From: Mediterraneibacter hominis
GTDB taxonomy: Bacteria; Bacillota; Clostridia; Lachnospirales; Lachnospiraceae
Length of the DNA: 64,000 nucleotides
Assembly: GCF_014287475.1 (NCBI RefSeq)
Contig: NZ_JACOPF010000003.1
Span: forward strand, 296,719 to 360,718
Direction of reading: 5' to 3'
Part shown: positions 28,347-36,667 of the stretch, one piece after another
Position numbering within the stretch: the first letter of the stretch is position 1
Layout of the letters: each line of letters begins with the position of its first letter
Notes under the pieces: generated by a model
What the model was told of the DNA's origin: nothing
Database searches by the model: none
Seen by the model: only the letters and a program-made list of their open reading frames with translations
Position numbers and translations under genes: made by a program

Positions 28347-28586
28347 AATTTTATCTTTCTGTATCCTTTGGGCAGTAGAGATATAAAATAGAATATATTT
28401 TATTTAGCTTATCAATTTAAAGAATTAATAAAAATGTATAGTTTGTACAAAAATACAAGAAAAATAATTTAAAAATATACAAATTAAACAATAAATGTGA
28501 TAGAATGAAAACAAAGACAGAATGTCTGTAAGTATAATTTTTAATTGCTTATATGGCAGATTAAGAAGAGCAAAGGAGAAAGAGTT

Positions 28587-29264
28587 ATGAAAAAAATAGG
28601 AGGAGTTACTATCGGTCAGTCTCCGCGGATAGATGTCACTCCTGATATTCTGCCAATATTCGGAAACGAAGTAGAGCTGATAGAGGCAGGAGCGCTGGAC
28701 GGACTAACAAAAGAAGAAATCGCGCAGATGAAACCGAAAGAGGAAGATTATGTGCTTGTATCTAGGCTAAATGACGGTACCTATGCGAAATTTGGAGAAA
28801 GCTTTATATTGGAACGTCTGCAGGGCTGTATTGAAAGACTGGAGGCAGAAGGTGCTGAGTTGATCATGTTTTTTTGCGCAGGTACATTTCCAGATGTGTT
28901 TAAGGCACACGTACCACTGATCTATCCGGCGAGGCTGCTGAATGGAGTGGCGAAAGGATTAAGTCCGCGTTCCAATATCATCTTGATTACACCGGATAAG
29001 GATCAGATACAACAGGCGTATGAACAATGGGGAGATGTGGTAAAAAACCTGCATCCTGTAGCGGCAAATCCATATGGGGATATACAGGAGGTAATAGACG
29101 CTGCCAACGCAGTAAAGAATATTGACGCAGACTTAATTGTAATGGACTGTATCGGCTACTCTGAGCAGTCGAAAAAGTTGGTGAGAGAAATTACGGGAAA
29201 ACCGGTTATTATGTGCAGAACACTTCTTGCAAGAGTAGTGTGTGAAATGTTAGATGTTATTTGA
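28587..29264 (+). CDS. AroM family protein
   Basis: 225 residues from ATG 28587, with AAAGGAG upstream. GGVTIGQSPRIDVTPDI is the typical AroM opening; residues FFCAGTFP and MDCIGYS contain the two cysteines expected of the Asp/Glu racemase-like superfamily. AroM was first seen beside aroL in Escherichia coli, but its biochemical role is not established. In Firmicutes such genes often accompany amide/hydantoin or amidohydrolase clusters, as here. Whether it is part of the operon or read from its own promoter is unclear because of the terminator at 28292-28346. Confidence 0.85.
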   Translation: MKKIGGVTIGQSPRIDVTPDILPIFGNEVELIEAGALDGLTKEEIAQMKPKEEDYVLVSRLNDGTYAKFGESFILERLQGCIERLEAEGAELIMFFCAGTFPDVFKAHVPLIYPARLLNGVAKGLSPRSNIILITPDKDQIQQAYEQWGDVVKNLHPVAANPYGDIQEVIDAANAVKNIDADLIVMDCIGYSEQSKKLVREITGKPVIMCRTLLARVVCEMLDVI

Positions 29265-29300
29265 ATTTGCATGACAACAGAAATAAATAGGAACAAAACG

Positions 29301-29333
29301 GCGCGGGTCAGAAGGAAGGGACCCGCGCTGTTG
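29301..29333 (+). terminator. GC-rich hairpin after AroM gene
   Basis: GCGCGGGTC/GACCCGCGC stem (29301-29309, 29320-29328) followed by TGTTGT; the T-run is weak. It lies between convergent genes and probably terminates the plus-strand transcript. Confidence 0.6.
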
Positions 29334-29365
29334 TATTGAAGGATAAAATTATTATTGTGAAATTA

Positions 29366-29509
29366 TTAATCCGTCAGGGCATAACCATAGCGAATTTTAC
29401 GGTAGATTTTTTGAATGATTGTAATCGGGAGACTGACGAGAATAAACAGGGATGAAAATACCCCCACAGAACCTCCGATAATCATAAGTAATATTAAACC
29501 GATATTCAT
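29366..29509 (-). CDS. Small membrane protein, 47 aa
   Basis: The ATG at 29509 has AAAGGAG 9 bases upstream on the minus strand, and the product MNIGLILLMIIGG...YALTD contains one strong hydrophobic segment (about residues 3-33) and a basic tail QKIYRKIRYG. A minus-strand promoter, TTTTCA-17-TATAAT (29578-29550), precedes it. It lies just downstream of the KdpDE-like pair. Position and size recall KdpF-type accessory peptides, but no kdpABC genes are in view. I do not recognise a named family; the ribosome site and composition argue it is real. Confidence 0.65.
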   Translation of the reverse strand: MNIGLILLMIIGGSVGVFSSLFILVSLPITIIQKIYRKIRYGYALTD

Positions 29510-29619
29510 ATGATGTACACTCCTTTGACGTTTAAAATTTCTAATCGTTATTATAAAGGGTGCAGGGACATATGAAAAGAAAAAGGGAGAGTTCTTAGCA
29601 GTATTTTAACAGGTTTAAA

Positions 29620-30330
29620 CTATTCCTCCTCATCCTCTGCCATTCGGTATCCGACGCCTACTTCTGTATAAATATATTCTGGCTGTGCAGGATCGGATTC
29701 AATTTTTCGTCGTATATTTGCCATATTAACACGGAGGATTTTATTGTCATCATCTGCAAAAGGTCCCCAGACATTCGATAAAATAGAAGCATATGTGATG
29801 ACCTTTCCGGAATTTTGTGCCAGATAAGAGACGATCTTATATTCGATTGGCGTCAAATGCACGATAGACTCATTGACGGTAAGAAGCCTGCGTGTAAAAT
29901 CCAGAACCATCCCCTTATGGCGGTAAGGGCGTATATAAAGTGGATTGTCTGTATTCATCCGGTTGCTGTGGCGGAGGGAAGCACGTATACGCGCCAGAAG
30001 CTCGGAAGTACCGAAGGGCTTGGTGATATAATCATCTGCCCCTTGATCGAGGGCGGTTACTTTCTCACGTTCTGCATTGCGGGCGGAAATGACAATGATA
30101 GGAGTACTAGTCCAGGTACGTACTTCTTGGATAATCTCATTTCCACTTATATCAGGGAGTCCCAGATCGAGGAGAATAATATCGGGACACTGTGAACGAA
30201 TAAGCTCTAGTCCGTCCCGCCCGTTGTCTGCACAGAAAACACGATAGTCGTGGCGTTTTAATATTTTCCCCATAAAAGTCTGTATATTTTTTTCGTCTTC
30301 AATAATCAAAACTGAAAATTTATGCGGCAT
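29620..30330 (-). CDS. Response regulator, KdpE-like (OmpR family)
   Basis: 236 residues from the ATG at 30330, supported by AAGGAGG; the longer open frame to 30537 lies inside the kinase gene and is not used. Receiver domain with acidic pocket Glu11-Asp12 and phosphoryl Asp55 in ILLDLGLP, then Lys in TKPFG; a C-terminal winged helix with NMANIRRKIE and GVGYRMAE. Overlaps the kinase gene by 11 bp. In KdpDE, it activates potassium uptake operons; target here unknown. Confidence 0.9.
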   Translation of the reverse strand: MPHKFSVLIIEDEKNIQTFMGKILKRHDYRVFCADNGRDGLELIRSQCPDIILLDLGLPDISGNEIIQEVRTWTSTPIIVISARNAEREKVTALDQGADDYITKPFGTSELLARIRASLRHSNRMNTDNPLYIRPYRHKGMVLDFTRRLLTVNESIVHLTPIEYKIVSYLAQNSGKVITYASILSNVWGPFADDDNKILRVNMANIRRKIESDPAQPEYIYTEVGVGYRMAEDEEE

Positions 30331-31393
30331 AGTTTTCCTCCTTATCTTTAGGCAGTGTAAATGAGAATTCTGCGCCATGACTGTGATTCGCGGCAGTGAT
30401 GGTTCCATCGTGTGCCTGTACGATTGTTTTGCAGATGGAAAGACCGATTCCGATTCCTTTGTGACCGTCGGAAGAATCAGAAGAATATTGTCCTTCAAAT
30501 ATAAACGGCAGTTGCTTTTCATCCAGTCCAATTCCATAGTCTCGGATAATAAATGTGACAGAATCCGAGTTTTCTGTGATAATTAAATCGGAGGGTTCCC
30601 TACTTCCGGAATGAATAAAAGAGTTTTCTAGAAGGTTGATTAAAACCTGTTCGATTAAAGTAGCATCCAAAGGTAGCATAAGGAAGTCATTGGGCATAGT
30701 TACTTTGACTTTCATATCTGGATGCCGTTTCTGGAGGCGCAAGATTGCTTCAGAGACAACTTCTTCTACAACTTCCAGCGATTTTTTGACTTTTCCAGTA
30801 TTGCCGGAAATACGTGTAACTGTCAGCAGATTTTCCACCATATTTAACAGCCATTCGGAATCTTCTTTGATATTGGAAACCAGCTCTGTCCGTTCCGATT
30901 CAGACAAGTCGCTGTAATTCTCAAGATAAGAAGAGGAAGAACCGATAATGCTGGTAAGCGGAGTGCGCAGATCATGGGACACTGCGCGGAGGAGGTTTGC
31001 GCGCAGCTTTTCCTTATCGGCGTCCATCAGTTTTCGTTCCCGTTCCGCAATCAGATGTTTCTGTCGTTTCATGGAGGAAGTAATGGCACTGGTTATCAGA
31101 GAAATTGCCAACATGCCGATAAAGGTGACTGGATAACCATCTAACGTAAAATTAAGTTTGAAATAAGGATATGAGAAAAGATAATTAACGGCTATAACCC
31201 CGAATAAAGCTGCCACAATCCCATATATATAACCATCTGTGTAAAGAGAAATTAAAATCAGCGCCAGTATATAAAACAAGGCAATATTGGCGGAATTTTT
31301 ATGGCCAAAGTGGAAAAACAGAAAGGCAAGCACAGTTGCCAGGCTAAGTAAAACAAAAGTAGCTGCCAGATCTCTTAAAAGCGTTTTTTTCAT
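30320..31393 (-). CDS. Sensor histidine kinase, KdpD-like but without the N-terminal sensor
   Basis: 357 residues from the ATG at 31393 (AGGAG 10 bp upstream; 31429 is an alternative). Four short membrane helices (about residues 10-105) form a DUF4118-type KdpD membrane domain. DHp contains His140 in AVSHDLRTPL, and the ATP-binding domain has NLLENSFIHS and DYGIGLDE. Full-length KdpD is about 900 residues with KdpD and USP domains before the membrane part; these are absent here. The truncation is seen in many Clostridia and may sense a different cue. Confidence 0.88.
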   Translation of the reverse strand: MKKTLLRDLAATFVLLSLATVLAFLFFHFGHKNSANIALFYILALILISLYTDGYIYGIVAALFGVIAVNYLFSYPYFKLNFTLDGYPVTFIGMLAISLITSAITSSMKRQKHLIAERERKLMDADKEKLRANLLRAVSHDLRTPLTSIIGSSSSYLENYSDLSESERTELVSNIKEDSEWLLNMVENLLTVTRISGNTGKVKKSLEVVEEVVSEAILRLQKRHPDMKVKVTMPNDFLMLPLDATLIEQVLINLLENSFIHSGSREPSDLIITENSDSVTFIIRDYGIGLDEKQLPFIFEGQYSSDSSDGHKGIGIGLSICKTIVQAHDGTITAANHSHGAEFSFTLPKDKEENYAA

Positions 31394-31507
31394 GGGAATT
31401 TTACTCCTGATTTGTTCTTTAGTTCCCATTATAGGAAAAAGTACATGGATTTACAACACTTATTGAGATGCCTTTTTGTATTTTCGAATATAGGATCCCA
31501 AATTCTA

Positions 31508-31536
31508 TTGTACTAATATTATGATAATGATAAAAT
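31508..31536 (+). promoter_or_regulatory. Promoter of methyltransferase gene
   Basis: TTGTAC (31508-31513), 17-bp spacer, TAAAAT (31531-31536), 40 bp before the start codon. Confidence 0.5.
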
Positions 31537-31578
31537 GAGTTAGAAAAAACTAACCAAATAGATATAAGGAGGTACAAC

Positions 31579-32187
31579 ATGTCTTTTTTTCAGAATACTT
31601 GTAAACCAAAAGGATTTGGTGGAAACGTTATGGTTAATATGATGAATGTAGGTCACTCTTCTTTGGCAAACTGGGGATTTACGCATATAAGTATTCAAGA
31701 TAATGCCACATCATTAGATGTTGGATGCGGTGGCGGCTCAAATATAAGAAAAATGTTAAAAAAAAGTCCAAAAGGTAAAGTTATCGGAATTGATTATTCA
31801 GAGATTAGTGTAAAAAAGTCGATAAAAATTAATAAATCGGCAATAGAAAGAAATCATTGTAAAATTTTTCAAGGTAATGTATTAGAACTCCCTTTTAAGA
31901 ATGAGACCTTTAACTTAGCAACTGCTTTTGAAACAATATATTTTTGGGCTGATATTGATCAAAGTTTTAGACAGATATACAGAGTTCTAAAAAAAGATGG
32001 TATTTTTATGATTTGTAATGAGTCCAGTGGTGAAAATGACAAAGATAAAAAATGGACAGAGATTATAAAAGGAATGAAAATTTATACTTCTGAACAGATA
32101 AAATATGCTTTGAAAAAAGCAGGGTTTGTACAAATAAAAACGGACAAAAATGATAAAGGGTGGATTTGCGTGGTTGCTCAAAAGTAA
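31579..32187 (+). CDS. Class I SAM-dependent methyltransferase
   Basis: 202 residues. SAM motif I reads DVGCGGGSNIRKML (about residues 48-61) and motif II GKVIGIDYS. Fits the Methyltransf_11-type small-molecule methylases. AAGGAGG precedes ATG 31579. The gene is much more AT-rich than its neighbours and uses many AAA and ATA codons, which suggests recent acquisition. The substrate cannot be predicted; no partner genes are nearby. Confidence 0.85.
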   Translation: MSFFQNTCKPKGFGGNVMVNMMNVGHSSLANWGFTHISIQDNATSLDVGCGGGSNIRKMLKKSPKGKVIGIDYSEISVKKSIKINKSAIERNHCKIFQGNVLELPFKNETFNLATAFETIYFWADIDQSFRQIYRVLKKDGIFMICNESSGENDKDKKWTEIIKGMKIYTSEQIKYALKKAGFVQIKTDKNDKGWICVVAQK

Positions 32188-32340
32188 GAGAGAAACTAAT
32201 TGCCGAGAATAAATCTATTAAAAATTAAAATGTTCTTTAATTTCATTGTAAATTGCTTTTTTCTGTTATCTGTTTTGTTGATAGCCCTAGTATTTATGCG
32301 GGTATTCGTAGTTTTTACTTGTTTTTATAGATAGAAAGTA

Positions 32341-32369
32341 TTGACAAATGGAAATCATGCTCCTATAAT
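32341..32369 (+). promoter_or_regulatory. Promoter of T-box/TrpXYZ operon
   Basis: Perfect consensus TTGACA (32341-32346), 17-bp spacer, TATAAT (32364-32369); transcription starts near 32376 at the beginning of the T-box leader. The region 32188-32340 before it contains nothing I recognise. Confidence 0.85.
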
Positions 32370-32376
32370 ATGACCT

Positions 32377-32659
32377 ATATTAAAATGAAAACCGCAGATG
32401 CAGAGAAGGTATAGGAAAAAACCCGTACAGAGAGCCGGGATGGTGGAAACCGGCAGGCAGTGTTCTTATACATGGGCTGCAGAGGGCGAGGGGAAAGGGA
32501 AAAACCAAGTATCCAAGACGTAATGTCTGCGTTAAAGACAGGTGATGTGATTGCATTGCTGAAGAGTGGATCCCTCATGGGATTAATTAAGGTGGTACCG
32601 CAGGTATATTTTGATGACTTGTCCTTATTTTCGTTATTGGCGAAAATAAGGACTTTTTT
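32377..32659 (+). ncRNA. T-box riboswitch (aromatic amino acid type likely)
   Basis: Contains the AGAGAG stem-I motif with the GGTGGAAACCGG apical part, the T-box AAGGTGGTACCGC (32589-32601) and a terminator with 13-bp stem GTCCTTATTTTCG/CGAAAATAAGGAC followed by T6 (32621-32659). Uncharged tRNA stabilises the antiterminator and turns on the ABC operon. The stem GTATA-GGAA/TTCTTATAC encloses a loop that contains TAC and TGG, so the specifier is probably Tyr or Trp. The discriminator contact TGGT suits an A73 tRNA such as tRNA-Tyr. Confidence 0.88.
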
Positions 32660-32775
32660 ATATCATAGGAAAGTCCTTCGGACTGACCTATGATATAAAA
32701 GCCCTTCGGGCAGTATGCTCACGCCGCAATAAGGAAATTTTACCGCTTTGCGGTATTGCGGCGGCGCGCAAAGTC
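32659..32775. repeat. Dispersed palindromic repeat family 1, copy B
   Basis: A 39-base palindrome beginning TATATCATAGGAAAGTCC and ending GACCTATGATATA, then GCCCTTCGGGC and the core CCGCAATAAGGAAATTTTAC...GGCGCGCAAAGT (32723-32775). It sits between the T-box terminator and the ribosome site of the first operon gene, so it is part of the read-through leader. Confidence 0.8.
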
Positions 32776-32839
32776 TTGCCGGTCAGAGTGTCTCTTCACA
32801 TGCAGAAAAAAAGACAGAAAAAAAGAGGAGGACAACAAC

Positions 32840-33877
32840 ATGAAAACAACAAACAACACAAACACAGGATACAAAGTAGGCAGAGGTATTATAAAGAGGG
32901 CAGTAAACTGCGGTACCGCGGCGGCGCTTGCCCTGACAATGCTTGCGGGATGCCAGAAAGCATCAGAGTCAAAGGCGGATGGAAATACGGAGGTGTATAA
33001 AGTAGGGATTATTCAGCACATGGATCATCCTTCTTTAAATCAGATTAATGAAAAGATACAAGAAACACTAGAGCCTCTGGTGGAGGAAGGAAAAGTGGAA
33101 ATCGTAGAAAAAAATGCTTCCGGCGATCAGACGATGCTCCCTACAATTATAAAAGGGTTGCTCCAGGATGGCTGTGATATGCTTGTGCCGATTGCTACAC
33201 CTACAGCACAGGCGGCGGCAGCGGCAACGAGCGATATACCGATTGTATTTTCTGCGGTAAGCACCCCAGTGGAGGCAGGTCTGGTAGAAGATTTTAATAA
33301 AACAGACAAAAATATCACAGGAGTCTCCAATGCGATTGCCATTGAGGATATATTCGAACTGGCACAGGAACTGACTCCAGATGCCAAGACTTTTGGATTT
33401 GTATACAATACGAGTGAGATCAATTCTGTGACTGGAATTGAACGGGCGAGAGAGTATTGCGATGAACATGGTTTGGAATATAAAGAGGCGACTGTAACCG
33501 GAACAGCGGACGTGGCGCAGGCGGCTTCCTCTCTGGCGGGAGAGGTGGATGCGCTCTTTACGCCAAATGACAATACAGTGGCGTCTGCAATGGCGGCATA
33601 TGTAGAAGTGGCAGATAAGGCGGGAATTCCGGTATACTGCGGCGCGGATTCTATGGTAAATGACGGCGGATTTGCTACGGTAGGCATAGACTATGATGTG
33701 TTGGGAGTACAGACGGGTGAGATGATTGAACGGATCATAAATGGAGCAGAAATTGCGGATACACCTGTGGAGCAAGTAGCCGAATACGCAAAGATGCTGA
33801 ATGTCAGTGAAGCGAAGAAATTAGGGATTGAGATTCCGGCGGAAAAAGAGACAGAATTTCAACTGATTGGCGAATAG
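32840..33877 (+). CDS. ABC transporter substrate-binding lipoprotein, TrpX-like
   Basis: 345 residues from ATG 32840, just after AGGAGG; the open frame back to 32756 runs through repeat copy B and is not coding. Lipoprotein signal ALALTMLAGC (lipobox Cys about residue 38). The mature part is an ABC_sub_bind (DUF534) protein: VGIIQHMDHPSL and FSAVSTPVEAGLV are characteristic. TrpX-type proteins bind aromatic amino acids for TrpYZ; the T-box leader supports this. Substrate is not proven. Confidence 0.85.
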   Translation: MKTTNNTNTGYKVGRGIIKRAVNCGTAAALALTMLAGCQKASESKADGNTEVYKVGIIQHMDHPSLNQINEKIQETLEPLVEEGKVEIVEKNASGDQTMLPTIIKGLLQDGCDMLVPIATPTAQAAAAATSDIPIVFSAVSTPVEAGLVEDFNKTDKNITGVSNAIAIEDIFELAQELTPDAKTFGFVYNTSEINSVTGIERAREYCDEHGLEYKEATVTGTADVAQAASSLAGEVDALFTPNDNTVASAMAAYVEVADKAGIPVYCGADSMVNDGGFATVGIDYDVLGVQTGEMIERIINGAEIADTPVEQVAEYAKMLNVSEAKKLGIEIPAEKETEFQLIGE

Positions 33878-33954
33878 AAGGAACAGGTACGGGAACAAAA
33901 GGCAGCCGAAAAGAAATTTGTAAATAGATTCTAGGTTGGGACGGGGTGTAAAAG

Positions 33955-34899
33955 ATGAGCAAAATTGTAATACTTGGAGCAGGGCATGTGGGTTCTCTAT
34001 GTGCGTTGAATCTGGCGGCTCTTGGAATTTGTCGGGAAATTGTACTGATTGATAAAATAGAAGGAAAGGCAGACGCGCAGGCGAAGGATGTATCTGACGC
34101 GACAGTATTTATGAACAGCATGACGGTTGTCAGGGAAGGAAGATATACGGATTGTGATGACGCGCAGATTCTTGTCAATGCGATCGGTGTGCCTCGTAAA
34201 CCAGGGCAGACGCGGCTGGACATGATGGAGGATAGTATTGCACGCATGGAAGAAGTGACAGAAAAGCTAAAAGAGACTTCTTTTTCGGGGATTTTCGTGT
34301 CTATTACGAATCCCTGTGACGTCGTTGTGGACTATGCAAGAAAAAAGCTTGGAATTCCTAAGAATCGTATTTTGGGTACAGGAACGGCGCTGGATACGGC
34401 GCGGCTTCGCCTGACGCTTCATAAAATGACAAAGGTAGCGCCGTCCTCCATCCAATGTGTTGCAATGGGGGAGCATGGGGACTCTTCCATGATCCCTTTT
34501 TCTGGCATTACATTGATGGGAAAACCGCTTTCAAAATGGCTCGAAGAAAATCCAAAAAGATATGAAGAAGTGACGGAAAAGACCCTGCTCGAACGGACGC
34601 ATCAGCTTGGTATGGAGATTGTAATAGGAAAAGGTTCTACAGAATTTGGCATTGGGGCGGCGCTGGCAGAAATATGCAAAGCAGTGCTCTTTGACGAGAA
34701 AAAGATTCTTCCGGTTTCTGCTTATTTGGAGGGAGAATATGGACAGTGCGGAATCATGGCGGGGGTACCCGCTGTAATCGGTAAGAATGGTGTGGAGGAG
34801 ATTGTGGAATTATACCTTACCAGGCAGGAACAGGAAGCATTTGCACATTCCTGTGAGGTAATCCGTTCTTATGTGAAAAAGGCAGACAAGGAGGGGTGA
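33955..34899 (+). CDS. L-lactate/malate-type 2-hydroxyacid dehydrogenase
   Basis: 314 residues, normal for the LDH/MDH family. NAD-binding GAGHVGS starts at residue 8. Catalytic residues are recognisable as Arg87 (loop), Asp147-Arg150 (LDTAR) and His174 (GEHGDS). The specificity position before KPG is Arg81, as in malate dehydrogenases, whereas lactate dehydrogenases have Gln. The LDTARLR pattern also recalls L-2-hydroxyisocaproate dehydrogenase. Lying inside a TrpXYZ operon, it may reduce an aromatic 2-oxo acid (inference), but the Arg81 leaves oxaloacetate possible. Confidence 0.85.
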   Translation: MSKIVILGAGHVGSLCALNLAALGICREIVLIDKIEGKADAQAKDVSDATVFMNSMTVVREGRYTDCDDAQILVNAIGVPRKPGQTRLDMMEDSIARMEEVTEKLKETSFSGIFVSITNPCDVVVDYARKKLGIPKNRILGTGTALDTARLRLTLHKMTKVAPSSIQCVAMGEHGDSSMIPFSGITLMGKPLSKWLEENPKRYEEVTEKTLLERTHQLGMEIVIGKGSTEFGIGAALAEICKAVLFDEKKILPVSAYLEGEYGQCGIMAGVPAVIGKNGVEEIVELYLTRQEQEAFAHSCEVIRSYVKKADKEG

Positions 34900-34903
34900 C
34901 AAC

Positions 34904-35812
34904 ATGTCATTGTTATTTATCAGTTCTTTACAGGAAGGGTTTGGATATGGGCTGCTTGCGCTGGGTATATACATCACCTTTCGTATTCTAAATACGCCGG
35001 ATCTGACAACAGACGGGAGCTTTGGACTTGGTATGGCGGTCTCTATTGTGCTGACGGCGGCGGGACATCCGGTTTTGTCTTTGGCAGCAGCTTTGGCAGC
35101 AGGAGCCCTGGCGGGCTGTGTGACCGGATTTTTACAGACAAAAGTAAAGATACATCCGATTTTAGCGGGAATTTTGACAATGAATGGTCTGTATACAGTA
35201 AATCTGATGATTACAGGAGGAAAATCCAATGTTTCTTCTGCGGCTGCAATTTCCGTGTTTCGCATTTTCGAGGAAAAAACAGGAATCATGCCAGAATATG
35301 TAAAAGCGATTGTCCCATTTATGTTCTGTGCTGTTGGGATTGCAGCGCTTGCTGTATTTTTTAAGACTAGAAAAGGGGTGGCAATTCGTGCGACAGGAGA
35401 CAATGAGGATATGGTACGGGCTTCCTCTGTCAATGCAGATGCCTGCAAGCTGACGGGGCTTGCTCTGGGAAATGCCTGTGTTGCTCTATCCGGTGGAATC
35501 ATTGGTCAGTCTATGTCTTTCTTTGACGTGGGCTATGGAACAGGAATGGTAGTTGTAGGTCTTGCCTCCGTTATCATTGGGGAGACAATTTTCGGCAGAC
35601 GCGGTGTGACGGCGGGATTTATCTCTGCTGTGGCAGGTTCTGTAATCTACCGTATATTTATTGCACTTGCCTTGAAGGTGGAACTATTTCCGTCTTATGG
35701 GCTGAAGCTGATTTCTGCAGTGATAGTCGTGATTGCTCTTTCGCTCCCCGCAGTAAAATCATGGGTACAGCTTCGGCAGACACAAAAAAGAGAAAGGAGC
35801 AGGCGATGCTAG
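34904..35812 (+). CDS. ABC transporter permease, TrpY-like
   Basis: 302 residues, 8-9 predicted membrane segments, with LALGIYITFRILNTPDLTTDGSF near the start, characteristic of the permease that pairs with DUF534 binding proteins. Begins 4 bases after the dehydrogenase stop and overlaps the ATPase gene by 7 bases. Supplies the membrane channel for the transporter. Confidence 0.88.
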   Translation: MSLLFISSLQEGFGYGLLALGIYITFRILNTPDLTTDGSFGLGMAVSIVLTAAGHPVLSLAAALAAGALAGCVTGFLQTKVKIHPILAGILTMNGLYTVNLMITGGKSNVSSAAAISVFRIFEEKTGIMPEYVKAIVPFMFCAVGIAALAVFFKTRKGVAIRATGDNEDMVRASSVNADACKLTGLALGNACVALSGGIIGQSMSFFDVGYGTGMVVVGLASVIIGETIFGRRGVTAGFISAVAGSVIYRIFIALALKVELFPSYGLKLISAVIVVIALSLPAVKSWVQLRQTQKRERSRRC

Positions 35813-36600
35813 AATTAAGAGAAGTCAGGAAAACATTTTATCCGGGAACACCAAATGAAAAGAAGGCATTAAACGGTATTGAGCTTCATCTGGATGCGGG
35901 GGAATTTGTGACGGTTATCGGTTCAAACGGGGCAGGGAAGTCTACATTATTTAATGCGATCGGAGGAGCATTTCTTATAGACAGCGGTGTGATTCAATTA
36001 GACGGCAGAAATATTACTTCCATGAAAGAATATAAGCGTGCCTTTGATATAGGGAGACTCTTTCAGGATACCATGAAAGGGACTGCTCCCAACATGACGA
36101 TAGAGGAAAACCTGGCGCTCGCCTATACGCGGAAAGCCGGAAGGAGCTTCTTCGCGGTAAATAAAAGGGATAAGGAATATTTCAGAGATTTAGTAAAAAA
36201 ACTGGGGCTGGGACTGGAAGACAGAATGAGAACAAAAGTAGGACAATTATCTGGAGGACAGAGGCAGGCGGTCTCTCTTTTGATGGCAGCTATTGCACAG
36301 CCGAAGCTTCTTCTTTTAGATGAACATACGGCAGCTCTAGATCCTGCTACGGCGGAGAAGGTCTTAAGGATTACAGAGGATATGATTCAAAAGGATAAAA
36401 TTACGACGATGATGATTACCCACGATATACAGGCGGCGCTGCGGCTTGGAAATCGTACGGTAATGATGGATGAGGGACGGATCATCTTTGATATTTCCGG
36501 GAAAGAAAGAGAAGAAATGACAGTGGAAAAGCTGATGGAATGTTACGAAAAAAACAGCAGGAAGAAACTGGAAAATGATAGGATGCTGCTCCATAGATAA
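35806..36600 (+). CDS. ABC transporter ATP-binding protein, TrpZ-like
   Basis: 264 residues from ATG 35806, chosen because AAAGGAG is 6 bp upstream; a longer frame from 35761 lies within the permease gene. Walker A GSNGAGKST, signature LSGGQRQAV, Walker B LLLLDEHTAALD and switch His in ITHD. Energises import with the permease and lipoprotein just upstream. Last gene of the operon; the next unit has its own T-box. Confidence 0.92.
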   Translation: MLELREVRKTFYPGTPNEKKALNGIELHLDAGEFVTVIGSNGAGKSTLFNAIGGAFLIDSGVIQLDGRNITSMKEYKRAFDIGRLFQDTMKGTAPNMTIEENLALAYTRKAGRSFFAVNKRDKEYFRDLVKKLGLGLEDRMRTKVGQLSGGQRQAVSLLMAAIAQPKLLLLDEHTAALDPATAEKVLRITEDMIQKDKITTMMITHDIQAALRLGNRTVMMDEGRIIFDISGKEREEMTVEKLMECYEKNSRKKLENDRMLLHR

Positions 36601-36667
36601 TAAATATTTTATTAATTTTGTATTAAAATTTTATTGACTTTTTTGATGTAAAGTGATAAAACATAAT

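Noticed and set aside
32756..32839. N-terminal extension of the TrpX-like lipoprotein
   Set aside because: It runs through repeat copy B and lacks a ribosome site; the ATG at 32840 follows AGGAGG and gives a normal lipoprotein signal.
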